From Sciurus carolinensis (Eukaryota; Chordata; Mammalia; Rodentia; Sciuridae), in contig NC_062232.1 in NCBI RefSeq assembly GCF_902686445.1, positions 88,894,932 through 88,958,931 on the forward strand: 64,000 nt of DNA, read 5' to 3'. Position 1 is the first letter of the stretch; each line of letters begins with the position of its first letter. Positions 19,740-29,639 of the stretch are shown here, piece after piece. A model generated the notes under the pieces. That model ran no database searches. It saw only the letters and a program-made list of their open reading frames with translations, and had not been told where the DNA came from. Made by a program: the position numbers and the translations under genes.

Positions 19740-20445
19740 CTTGTTGGTTTATTTTTTATGCCATGTAAGTGCTATTATATATTATATAATATATATGGCA
19801 AGAATACCATAGGGGTTCTGTTGGGTTCTTCTCAGGGCCTCATGTCAAGGGGTACATGATGGCAATCTGCCTTATTACCATTGAGGGTAACCTAGATCAC
19901 TTGGTTAAGGTGGTGTTTGCTAGACTTCTCCACTGTAAAATTGCTATATTCCCCCTTTGTAATTGATAAATATTTGAAGGAAATACTATGAGACTATACT
20001 AATATCCTGTTTCTCAAAATTTTGCCCACTAATTTTAGCAGCCGCCCATATTTCTGCTTATAATAATTTATGCTTTGGTGTTTGACTAATGATGATTTCC
20101 ATTATTGCTTATGCATTTATTAATTGAAATTCTTTTTTAATAAGGAGTCATACTCCCACTTTACTCAATTATTTATTCACATCAATATAAACCCATGTCT
20201 ATTTATTTTATTCTATGGGCCATAATCCATTACTATCATTATTAACTTTTTTACTCAAGATGTCCCAGATTTGGCCCCTAAGAGCTCCTTTAAGATGCCT
20301 ATTCCATAAAGATATTCTCATAAGTTTTTTTCTGAAAGCTTTACTGCTTTACCTTTTGTATTTGTATCTACGAACTCTTGGGATTCATTTCTTTGTATAC
20401 TATGAGGAAGAGGTCAACTTACATTTTCCCAACTATGGATAACTA
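19740..20445. other. AT-rich unique or decayed repeat sequence
   Basis: The part at about 20,140-20,320 may be a decayed LINE piece (gtcccagatttggcccctaa). I cannot name a family with confidence. Confidence 0.35.
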
Positions 20446-20449
20446 AGTG

Positions 20450-21130
20450 ATTATTTATTGAAAATATGGTCCTTTCCCCTACTGAACTACAATGTCATCT
20501 TTGACAAACTATATGTGTGGATTTGTTTTTAAATTATTCAGTTTCATTGGTCTACTTTCTTTCCTTGTGTGAATGTGCATTATCTTAATCATTACAATTA
20601 GATAAAGCTTAATTTCTGGTATAATGGCTTGTTTTGACCATCTTTGAGAGTGCTTTAGTTATTCTTGGCATTTTGTATTTCCATATACATTTTAGAATTG
20701 GCTTGTTAATTTCTTTTTTTTTCCCCTGATGGATCTTTATTTAATTAATTTAATTATTTCTGACCTTGAGAATCAAACTCAGTGCCTCGAGCATGCTAGG
20801 CAAGTGCTCTGTCACTGAGCTACAACTCCAGCCTAGCTTGTCAATTTTCACATGTGAAAAAATCCTATTAGGATTTGATTGAGATTATCTTGAATGTATA
20901 GATCAAATGGGTAGATCAAATCAACAAGATTTAACATCTTTACAACAGACAGATTTACAGTCCATCCATGTATTTAGGTCTCATTCACTTCCTTTCACAA
21001 AAATTTTCTGGACTTTTTGTTTAGAATCCTTGAACACTTTTCCTACTTTTACTCTTAGGCATTGGATGTTTTTCAATGCTGTTTTGTTTTTGTTTTGTAG
21101 CCTGCTCTTAGCTTTTAATAAACTCATTTG
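20450..21130 (-). mobile_element. Old L1 ORF2, antisense, with an ID SINE inside
   Basis: Reversed ORF2 middle region: ttgagagtgctttagttatt, cattttagaattggcttg, ggatttgattgagattatct, ttcctacttttactcttagg. It resembles other old antisense L1 relics in the window. Confidence 0.65.
20742..20836 (-). mobile_element. ID-type SINE, antisense
   Basis: GAGAATCAAACTCAGTGCC, GCATGCTAGGCAAGTGCTC and CACTGAGCTACAACTCCAGC, the reverse of the ID head. Diverged. Confidence 0.8.
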
Positions 21131-21189
21131 AGTATACAGATTTAAAAAAAAAATTTCTCCCCATAATGGCAAATAGATGAAAATTGACA

Positions 21190-21363
21190 AAGGAGAGTGT
21201 TTTACAATTATTAGATGAATCAGAATATGAATACTAAGAGAAAGATAACAGCACTCCAGACTCTGATGAGAGCAAAACTGATTATGTAACTGAAATCTCA
21301 GATGAAGATATCCTAGATAAATTTTCTCAAATTCAAGAATTAATGAGTGAACAATATGTTTAA
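21190..21363 (+). pseudogene. Acidic reading frame; possible piggyBac-like transposase N-terminus
   Basis: Apart from one TAA at 21,235-21,237, the frame reads VLQLLDESEYEY, then STPDSDESKTDYVTEISDED and LDKFSQIQELMSEQYV before a stop. D/E/S-rich leaders followed by a LL-D-S pattern are typical of piggyBac-family transposase starts. The rest of a transposase is not visible, so this is a tentative call on composition. Confidence 0.3.
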
Positions 21364-21895
21364 AAAGACAAAAGGGAATGACAGAAACAAAACAAAACAA
21401 AAGCCTCTCAAGAAAGGCATGAATTCATTGAATAGGAAGTATTTTTATGCAGTATTTTGTGACATGCACCTGGACCATTCCTTTTTTATTAAAGGCCATT
21501 AGACCACATTCTATATTTTTACAATGTTTTGGGGCCAAAATTTACTTAGCACAATTACTCATTATATTAAAATCCTTCCTAAATATTTTTGCATAAGGTC
21601 ATTGTACACTATGCCTTTATTCTGACTACTATAATTTATTTGTGCCATGATTTCAAAATGTAAAACATTGAAAAGGTACACTGAACCCATAAAGTAGATA
21701 AGGATGGTTATTTTTGCTTACATATTGAGGGTTAGGGTACATTCTTGTTGTTTATAATTATTTTTTCTCTTTAGGGTGTAGCCCTCCAGATATATACAGT
21801 TGAATTGCTGTTTTTACATTTTTTTAACAATTCTATCATTAGATAGAAATTCAAGCCAATTTGTTTTATTTTATTTCTGAGTTTTAAGGATTCTT
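21364..21895. other. AT-rich, no supported feature
   Basis: Could belong to the same old element as the acidic frame before it, but I see no motif that proves this. Confidence 0.4.
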
Positions 21896-21899
21896 TTTT

Positions 21900-22625
21900 T
21901 AATAAATAAACTTTTTATTTTGAACTAAGTTTTGATTTACAGAAAAGTCACCAAGATAGTATAGAGAATTCCTATATACAGCTTATACAATTTTCCCTGC
22001 AGTTTACATTTTATATTTCCATGGAGCTTTCGTCAAATATAAGAGACAAGCATCACATTACTATTAACTAAACTCCAGACTATTTGGATTTTACCAGCTT
22101 TTCCATTTATGTCCTCTTCCTGTTCCAAGATCTAATCCAGAGTAATGGTATATAGTTTTTAAATTTTCATTTTTGACTTGTTTTGGCATGTAGAAACACT
22201 ATAGATTTTTGTATATAGACATCATTGCTAAAGTCACTTATTAATTTACATAATTTACCTGAACATTATTTTGAACCAGATATATCATCTGAAAATAATG
22301 ATGATTTTAAATTTTAATCAACTTTATGGAGCTATAATTTACATATACGAAAATACACCCATTTCGGGTGAGCAGTTAATGTGTTTAGACAAATGTCTAC
22401 ACCTTGAAACAACTACTACAATTAAAATACCTTCTGCTCCTTCTCAGTTCATCTCCAATGCCCATTCCTGGTCACAGGCAATCACAATAGGCTTGATTTG
22501 TCTTTTCTACAGCTTCATACAAGTGTAATCATACAACATGTACCATATTGTGTCCATTTCCTTTCACTTGGTGTAATAATTTCAAGATTGATACATGTTG
22601 TAGTGTATCTAGAGTTGGTATCTGA
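21900..22625 (-). mobile_element. Old L1 3' regions, antisense
   Basis: Two reversed ends in series: ttttgatttacagaaaagtc with agatagtatagagaattcc, and from 22,310 caactttatggagctataat with cacccatttcgggtgagcag. Both are old L1M-type 3' sequence. Confidence 0.65.
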
Positions 22626-22635
22626 GTGTGTGTGT

Positions 22636-22714
22636 GGGGTACTGGGAATAGATCCCTGGGCCCCATGCATACTGGGAAAGCACTATACTACTGAGCTACA
22701 CCTTCAGTCCCAGT
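22636..22714 (-). mobile_element. ID-type SINE, antisense
   Basis: GGGGTACTGGGAATAGATCC, AAGCACTATACTACTGAGC and CACCTTCAGTCCC, reversed ID head. Diverged. Confidence 0.75.
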
Positions 22715-22780
22715 TGGTAATTTTTTAAAAGATGTTAACACTTTCTTGAGGTGTAATGGAAGTCACTAAACTGCACATAT

Positions 22781-22967
22781 TTTTGTTGTTGTTGTTCTGG
22801 AGACTGAATTCAGGAACATTCTACCACTGAGCTACATCCCCAGCACTTTTTTAAAATTTTGAGACAGGGTCTCACTAAGTTGCTGAGGCTGGTCTTGAAC
22901 TGGCTATCCTCTTGCCTCAACCTCCTCAGTCTCTGGGACTACAGGCATGCACCACTGTGCTCGGCTT
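22781..22967 (-). mobile_element. MEN SINE, antisense, with TSD
   Basis: (TTG)n tail, CTGGAGACTGAATTCAGG, GAGCTACATCCCCAGCAC, then TTTTGAGACAGGGTCTCAC to CACCACTGTGCTCGG. TSD AAACTGcACATAT at 22,768-22,780 and AAACTGtACATAT at 22,968-22,980. Confidence 0.92.
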
Positions 22968-23272
22968 AAACTGTACATATCTGAAGTATGCAATTCACCC
23001 AGTTTTGATATATGTATACAGCTGTGTAACCATCACCATAATTAAGATAACTGATATTTTCATCATCCCCCTAAAGTTTCCTTGTGCCTTTGTAATCTTT
23101 TCCTCCCTCAACTTCATCCTTGGGCTTCTACCAGTCTATTTTCTTTCACTGTATGGTTTGCATTTTCTATAATTTTTATTAATGATCTTATAGAGCATAT
23201 AATTTTTTAACCTGCTTTCTTTTACTCAGTATTATTTTGAGAATGATGGGGAAATACATCAATAATTTGGGA

Positions 23273-23495
23273 TTTTTTTTCTCTTTTTTAGGAAGGGCTA
23301 TAGGGATTGAACAAAGAGGCTTTACCATTGAGCCACATCCCAAGCCCTTTTCATTAATTTATTTTATATTTTGAAACAGGGTCTTGCTAAATTGCTTAGG
23401 GCCTTGCAAAGTTGCTGATGCTGTCTTCAAACTTGTGATCCTCCAGCCTCAGTCTCCTGAGTCACTGGAATTGCTGGTGTGCACCACGATGCCTA
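23273..23495 (-). mobile_element. MEN SINE, antisense
   Basis: GCTATAGGGATTGAACAAAG, CATTGAGCCACATCCCAAGC, then TTTTGAAACAGGGTCTTGC and GTGTGCACCACGATGCC. Diverged. Confidence 0.85.
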
Positions 23496-24124
23496 ACTCT
23501 TTCTTTTAATTTATGAGTATTATTCTATAGTGTGCCTTTGCCACAATTTGTTTTTCCACTCATTAGATGATGGACATTTTGGTTGCTTCCAGTTTTCAGT
23601 TACTAAAAAGAATGCTGCTGTGAACATTTGTGTACACATCTTTGTATGGACGTGTGCTTACATTTCTCTTGGGTAAATACCCAGAAATGAAATAGCTAGG
23701 TCACAGGGTAGGTTTAAAGTTTATTATTTTAAGAAATTTCCTAACTATTTTTCGAATGGTTTGTGTTATTTTACATTCACATCATAATTATGTGGAAGTT
23801 CCAACTTCTCCATAGCCTCATGAACACTTGACTTGGCCAATAATTTAAATTTTAGCCATTCTACTAGATGAATGGTGATTTTAATTTGCAATTCCTTGAT
23901 GAATAGTGATATGGAATGTATTTTAATGGGTTTATGTACCCATTCTCAGATCTTCTTTTGTGAGGTGCCAAAAATTTTTTCCCACTTTGAAAATTAGATT
24001 GGTTGTCTTCTATTATTGACAAGTTGGAAGCATTTTCCATAGTCTGAGTACAAGTTTTTTATCTGATTTTTCTGATTTATGTATTGTGAATATTTTCTCC
24101 CATTCTGTGGCTTGCATTTTCAAT

Positions 24125-24318
24125 TTTTTTCCTTCCATGCTAAGGAATTGAACCCAGGGACACTTTACCACTGAGCTATATATATATCCAGAGCCCCTTT
24201 TATGTTTATTTTGAGACAGGGTCTCACTAAATTTCTCAGACCAGCCTCAAACTTATGATTTTCCTGCCTCAGCATGCCGAAGAACTAGGATTATAGGTAT
24301 GTGCCAGTGAGTCCTGTT
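24125..24318 (-). mobile_element. MEN SINE, antisense
   Basis: AAGGAATTGAACCCAGGGAC, CACTGAGCTATATATATATCC (a small TA expansion), then TTTTGAGACAGGGTCTCAC and TTCCTGCCTCAGC. Confidence 0.88.
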
Positions 24319-24415
24319 TTCATTTTTATTTTCCTAATAGCATCTTTTAAAGAATAAACTTTACATTTAATGAAGTCCAACTTATTCATTTTTCTCTTAT
24401 GGTACATGTTATTGT

Positions 24416-25391
24416 TTTCTTTTTTGTTCTAATTAGTTATACATGACAGTAGAATACACTCTGACACATCATACATAAATGGAGTATAACTTCTCACTTT
24501 TCTGGTTGTACATGATGTAGAATCACACCGGTCATGTAGTCATATATGTACAGAGGGTAATAAAGTCTGATTCATTCTACTATCCTTCCTAACCCTATCC
24601 TCCATATCCTCCCTTCACTCCCCTCTGCCTAATCCAAAGTAACTCTATTCTTCCCTAGCCCCTTTTATTGTGTGTTAGCATCTGCATATCAGAGAAAACA
24701 TTCAGCCTTTGGTTCTATGGGATTGGCTTATCTCACTTAGCATGACATTCTCCAGTTCCATGCATTTACCTGCAAATGCCATAATTACATTCTTCTTTAA
24801 GGCTAATATTCCATTGTGTATATATATCACATTTTCTTTGTCCATTTATCTGTTGAAGGGCATCTAGTTTGGTTCCATAGCTTAGCTATCATGAATTGAC
24901 CTGATATAAACACTGCTGTGGCTACATCACCGTAGTATGCTGATTTTAAGTCCTTTGGGTATAAACCAAGGAGTGGGATAAAATGGGCCAAACGGTAGTT
25001 CCATTCCAAGTTTTCTGAGGAATCTCAATATTGCTTTCCATAGTGATTGCATCGATTTTAAGTCCCACCAGCAATATATTGAGTATACCTTTTTCACCAC
25101 ATTCTCGCCAACATTTATTGTTGCTTATATTCTTGATAATTGCCATTCTCACTGGAGTGAGATGAAAATATTTACCATATACACCTCAGATAGAGCATTA
25201 ATCTCCAGGATATATAAAGAACTCAAAAAAATCAACACCAAAAAACAAATAACCCAAGCAATAAATAGGCTAAGGAACTGAGCAGACACTTCACAGAAGA
25301 AATACAATCAACCAACAAATATATGAAAAAATGTTCAACATCTCTAGCAATTAGAGAAATGTAAATTGAAACAAAGATTTCATCTCCATCT
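24416..25391 (-). mobile_element. Sciurid L1 with 5' inversion (twin priming), 11-bp TSD
   Basis: From 24,416 to about 25,165 the 3'UTR and ORF2 C-terminus lie antisense, up to the 'RFHLTP.RMAIIKN' segment. From about 25,166 to 25,391 the adjacent upstream part of ORF2 lies in sense ([15 protein letters not shown] to KQRFHL). TSD CATGTTATTGT at 24,405-24,415 and 25,392-25,402 encloses both parts, so they entered as one event. Confidence 0.9.
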
Positions 25392-25402
25392 CATGTTATT
25401 GT

Positions 25403-25900
25403 AGTCTAAGAAGCTTTTTGCCTATGGCAAGGTTACAAAGATTTTTTTTTCTCCTATTATTCCTCTCATAGGAATTTTATGTTTAGGTTTTATGTTTAGA
25501 ACTATGATCCATTTTAACTTAATTTTTGTTTATAGTGTGAAGAAATGGTAAGATTCAGTTCATGTATTAGTTGTCCAGTTGTTCCAGCACCACTTGTTAA
25601 AGGGTACACTTTCCCTATTGAATTATTGTAGCATCTTTATCAAAAACAAGTTGGATATATATGTTAAATTTATATATATTTTGTATGTATCAAATATGTG
25701 CTATTCTACTCCACAGATATTTATATCTATTCTTACATGAATTTTTTCAAAATTATTGTTTTTCCAAAAAAGTTTATATTCTAAGTCCTTGATATGAATT
25801 TCAGAATCTTGCCAATTTCTACAAAAATATGCAAAGACTTTGGTTGAGGTTCCACTGACTCTATAGATCAATTTTCAGAGAATGGACATCTTATAAGAAT
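25403..25900 (-). mobile_element. Old L1 ORF2, antisense, continuation
   Basis: Resumes the old antisense L1: agaactatgatccattttaa, gttgttccagcaccacttgt, tatcaaaaacaagttgga. Confidence 0.7.
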
Positions 25901-26832
25901 ATAATTAATTTTTGATAGATCTGTGCTCTGAAACCTTCCCAAACTAACTTACTTTGCAGAGGAGGTCACTTTTTGCAAAAAGAGTAGAGGGAGTGAATAT
26001 AAACCATTCTTTCAAATCGTTTTGCTGTGATAAAGAGTGAGAGATACAGGACAATTAGCTCTAGGCTTGTGTAAATTGGAGAGATTATTGTTTGATTGGA
26101 TAGTTGCCTTTTCTTTTTATTTTTGTATCATTTTATTAATGGGAGGGTTTTTAATGTGTTTGAAAGCTGAACAAAAATAAAATCATCAATAATTTGAGGA
26201 AGGGTTAGGATTTTGCCCTTAAAATACACCTCTTATCCATACCAACACACTTACACAGGAACTTCCTTACCCTCCATTCTTGCAATAGTTATACCACAAT
26301 TGTTGTTAAAAATGATACTCAACTGTTTATATTTTTGTGACTGTCAATATTTTTACTACTGAGCCAAGAAGCATAATGTTCATCTATTTCCCTTCTTCTA
26401 CATCCCTTTTTGTGTCTAGAATGTGTGATCATTTAAAAAATGTTGATTTTCGCTTTGTCTATCATAAATATTCCTTAAATTCCACTCGCCTCAAAATACT
26501 GTCTTTATATGACCCAAAACATCAGAATACTGTCAGTTCCATATTTTTAATCATGATATCTGCCCTACAGGCCTCCCTCCTCTTGCTTCACTTTGGTCTT
26601 ATTGCCCTCTAGATTTGTGGCCCTACCTATCACCTTAGTTCTTCCTTTTATTCCCTTTCTATTATGGATCTATTTCCTGTGTCCTAATATTTCTTTCTCT
26701 TCAAGAACTTCCTTTAGTCACTTCCTAGGAAGGAGTACAAAGGAAGTAAGTTTCCTTAGACCTTGCATGTCTGAAAATCTATTACACACTAAATCTTGAG
26801 TAATATCTTTGCCAAACATAAAACTCTTATTT
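25901..26832. other. No supported feature
   Basis: AT-rich. Short frames such as the one at 26,337-26,612 have no recognisable domain. Probably decayed repeat or unique sequence. Confidence 0.45.
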
Positions 26833-26847
26833 AAAAATATTTTCCTC

Positions 26848-27072
26848 CAACTCCATCCATTTACCTGAAAATGCCATAATTTTATTCTTCTTTTTGGCTG
26901 AATAATATTCTATTGTGTACATATACCAAGTTTCTTTATCCACTCATCTATTGAAGGGCATCTAGGTTGGTTCCACAATCTAGCTATTGTGAATTGAACT
27001 GCTATGAACATGGAACCAATATTGAATCCAATATTATGTATAACTATATTGCACTAATAAAAATATTAAACA
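26848..27072 (+). mobile_element. Short sciurid L1 with 5' inversion, 15-bp TSD
   Basis: 26,848 to about 27,011 is ORF2 C-terminus in antisense (cctgaaaatgccataatttt to gctatgaacatgg). About 27,012-27,072 is an L1 3' tail in sense (ttatgtataactatattgca, then an A-rich end). Exact TSD AAAAATATTTTCCTC at 26,833-26,847 and 27,073-27,087. Confidence 0.85.
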
Positions 27073-27087
27073 AAAAATATTTTCCTC

Positions 27088-27867
27088 TTAGAATTTTGGA
27101 AACATTTTCCTTTGTTTTCTAATTTCCTATTGAAAATTCTGATGCCTTTTTGGTTCTCCAATCCTTTGTAAGCTGTTTTTCCTTGCTGAAAGCTTTTAAT
27201 ATTTTATTTATCTCTAGTGTTCTGGATTTTCATAGTGGTTTGCCATCATCTAGGCCTTTTTACATTAACTGAGTTGTTGGGCTCTTACAGTCAGGATACT
27301 CGTATCCTTCATTTCTGGGAACTTTATAGTATTTTATAATCTCCTACTACCCAGTTTCTCTCTTCTCACTTCCTAGAACTCCTGTTGATTGAATTTGGCC
27401 TTCTGTACTGGTTCTCTAATTTTTCTTATCTTTTCTCGGCAATTTTTCATGACTATCTTTTGCTTTGCTTTCCGGGTAAAAGTCTTTATCTTATAACTCT
27501 TCCGGTGATTCTTTAAAAATCCAGTTATATTATTTTTTAAATGTTTAATACCTCTTTCTTGTTCCCTATTTCTGTTTCTTGGATGAAATATCTTCTCTCC
27601 CTAAAGATACTAGTTATCTGGTTCTTAAGGCTTTGTGCTGTGTGCACTGTCTTTGTTTCCTTAGAGTTTATTTTTTTTCCTTTTGCTAAAATGTTTGTGT
27701 CAGTTCTCTCTCATGTAAGAGGCTTTCCTAAAATGCCTGGTGAGCCTATTTTATCCATTTTTATTTTTAAATGGAATTTCTTTTAAGGTTTATTAACTGA
27801 TAATCTTCATGGTAGGCAATTAGGCATGAATCTAGATATTTCATTGAAGGAGTGACAATTGTCAACA
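27088..27867. other. T-rich sequence, no named feature
   Basis: Long pyrimidine-biased stretch that looks like a decayed antisense repeat. I cannot name a family. Confidence 0.4.
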
Positions 27868-29150
27868 CAAGCAATCCTCATTTTGCATAATTCCAATATG
27901 CACAAATTTCAGTTACCACCAGTCCCTCCAATAACCCAGTTCAAACATCATTTTCCACAGCATTTTAAATGTAATTGCTTTAAGTAAAATTTTTGCTGTT
28001 AGCTCCTCAGCCCACAAATCACTATGTAAATAATAGATGTGCATCAAGACCATGTCACTTCTCTCAAAGTCTGTCGGTGATTGGTCACTGTTCATCTGTT
28101 ATTCAGTTCACACACACTGCAAAGTATATACAGTTTTTATATTTCTTTCTTGTCTCCTAGTGATAAATTCATATGACATTTTACAAAAATGTATAATCAA
28201 AAGAAGGATTTGACTAACAAAGATAAAAGTACAGCAAAGAATCAGAAAGTAAAAATGCTGAAGGTAAAATCAGATGGGATTTGAAAATGGTGACAGCAAA
28301 GCAAAGATAGATCAGGCCTGCATGAAGCTATGGTGTGAATGATTTTGAAAAGTTCAATGAATGTAAAAAAAAACAAGCAAGGTAAACTTGCATAAAAATC
28401 TTTTAGTTTAAATTATACTAGGAACAGAAAGCTGTTTATTGTTAGAAATGGAGTATTTACTTATACTTTGGACTGAAGGTTGTAATAAAAAAATTCTATC
28501 AGTTTGGCTAGTGTTCAGGTCCAAGCACTGAAGTTATTTTCAATAAAAACTGCTTTAATCATTTTAGAAGCCTAACTAAGTTTATTATTGTTAATCTGTC
28601 TGTTGAAGCTACTAGCCTAGATAAGGAAACTACAATAAAAGTTGCTCCCAGATTCCAAGGATTAGTTAGGGCAAGTGGTTATGATGATCATCAACCATTT
28701 TTGTAAATGAGGCAACCCCATCAATAACTGATATGACAAAAGATGAAGGGTCACCAAATGACCATAAAGGGGAGATTCTAGACATGCAGCCAAAGAAGCT
28801 TAGTGAAGTTGAACTTATCAACCTAAATGAGGGAAGTGGTTGTGACAAAAAGAATGAAGATGCCCCAGAGGAAGTAATGCTGGAAAAAAACAAAACCACA
28901 AAAAAACTTCACATTAAAGGCATTCTCAGATAGTTCACAAGATTGAAAGTACAAAGGATAAAATTTTGGAAGCTGATTCAGACTTAGAAAGGAATATGAC
29001 AATTTATATGCCAAGGCATAGAAAAGATGCTCGCTTTGTATTGTAAATTTTACTACAAGAAGATAAGCATTGTTCAAACTACTTAAGTTTTTTCAGATCT
29101 TTAATTCTCAATGTTCCTAATGTTTTAAATTACAATAAACTAAATAAATA
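27868..29150 (+). mobile_element. Tigger-type (Tc1/mariner, pogo-like) DNA transposon relic
   Basis: Opens with AAGCAATCCTCATTTTGCAT and ATATGCACAAATTTCAGTTA, typical of a Tigger terminal region. It holds a decayed transposase (next entry) and a C-terminal reading ending near 29,090. The right terminal repeat is not clear, so the end is approximate. Confidence 0.7.
28189..29090 (+). pseudogene. Tigger transposase remnant, catalytic core deleted
   Basis: Pogo-like transposases pair a CENP-B-type DNA-binding half with a DDE core and an acidic C-terminus. The + strand first gives MYNQKKDLTNKDKSTAKNQK. Across stops and shifts it then gives NLSVEATSLDKETT and RFQGLVRASGYDD near 28,590-28,690, which fit the end of the CENP-B-like HTH. 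It jumps at once to a C-terminal part: KKLSEVELINLNEGSG, then (after a frame change near 28,915) GISQIVHKIESTKDKILEAD and ERNMTIYMPRH. The DDE domain is absent. CENPBD1-like derivatives are an alternative source. Confidence 0.65.
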
Positions 29151-29499
29151 TGTCTTACTATTTCATCATTTCATTTTTATATATATTTATAACTGACACT
29201 AAGATAATTTTGAACATTTTGAACAAAATTTTAAAGGTCGTGGAAAAATTGCAATGTCCCCCAATGAATATTAAGGTCCCACTGTGTGATTCTGGCTTGC
29301 AATGGTCATTATTTATGGTCCTGCATGCACTATTGGGAAAGCAATGACTTTTACTCTCTCTAGATCTTTTCTCTGGGCTGTTCAGTTTCTCTGGAAAACC
29401 AATCTCTTGTCTGGTGACCATATATCTAGCTGCTAACATTCATGGATGTGTCATAGGATTACAGGGTCTCACCATTAAATGTGTAGATTTTTGCTTAAT
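29151..29499. other. No supported feature
   Basis: May include the right end of the Tigger relic. Nothing else recognisable. Confidence 0.4.
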
Positions 29500-29512
29500 T
29501 CCACTGCTCTTT

Positions 29513-29610
29513 TTTTTTTTTTTTTTTTTTTTTGCGGTGCTGAGGATCGAACCCAGGGCCTTGTGCTTGCAAGGCAAGCACTCTACCAACTGAGCCATCT
29601 CCCCAACCCC
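29513..29610 (-). mobile_element. ID SINE (BC1-like class), antisense, young, 13-bp TSD
   Basis: Poly-T, GCGGTGCTGAGGATCGAACC, CCTTGTGCTTGCAAGGC and CTACCAACTGAGCCATCTCC. The sense strand has both pol III boxes (TGGCTCAGTTGG and GGTTCGATCC). Exact TSD TCCACTGCTCTTT at 29,500-29,512 and 29,611-29,623. Appears nearly undiverged. Confidence 0.93.
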
Positions 29611-29639
29611 TCCACTGCTCTTTAATGGTACTTTGCCCT

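Larger units (their letters stand above)
22735..24415 (-). mobile_element. Old L1 antisense, carrying three MEN SINEs
   Basis: Reversed old-L1 3' sequence and ORF2 end around the SINEs: ttcttgaggtgtaatggaag, tcccctaaagtttccttgtg, gctgctgtgaacatttgtg, cttctccatagcctcatgaa. It resumes after the twin-primed L1, from 25,403 to about 25,900. Confidence 0.75.

Noticed and set aside
24416..25391. Two independent L1 insertions in opposite directions
   Set aside because: A single TSD encloses both arms and the arms are adjacent in ORF2, which fits twin priming better.
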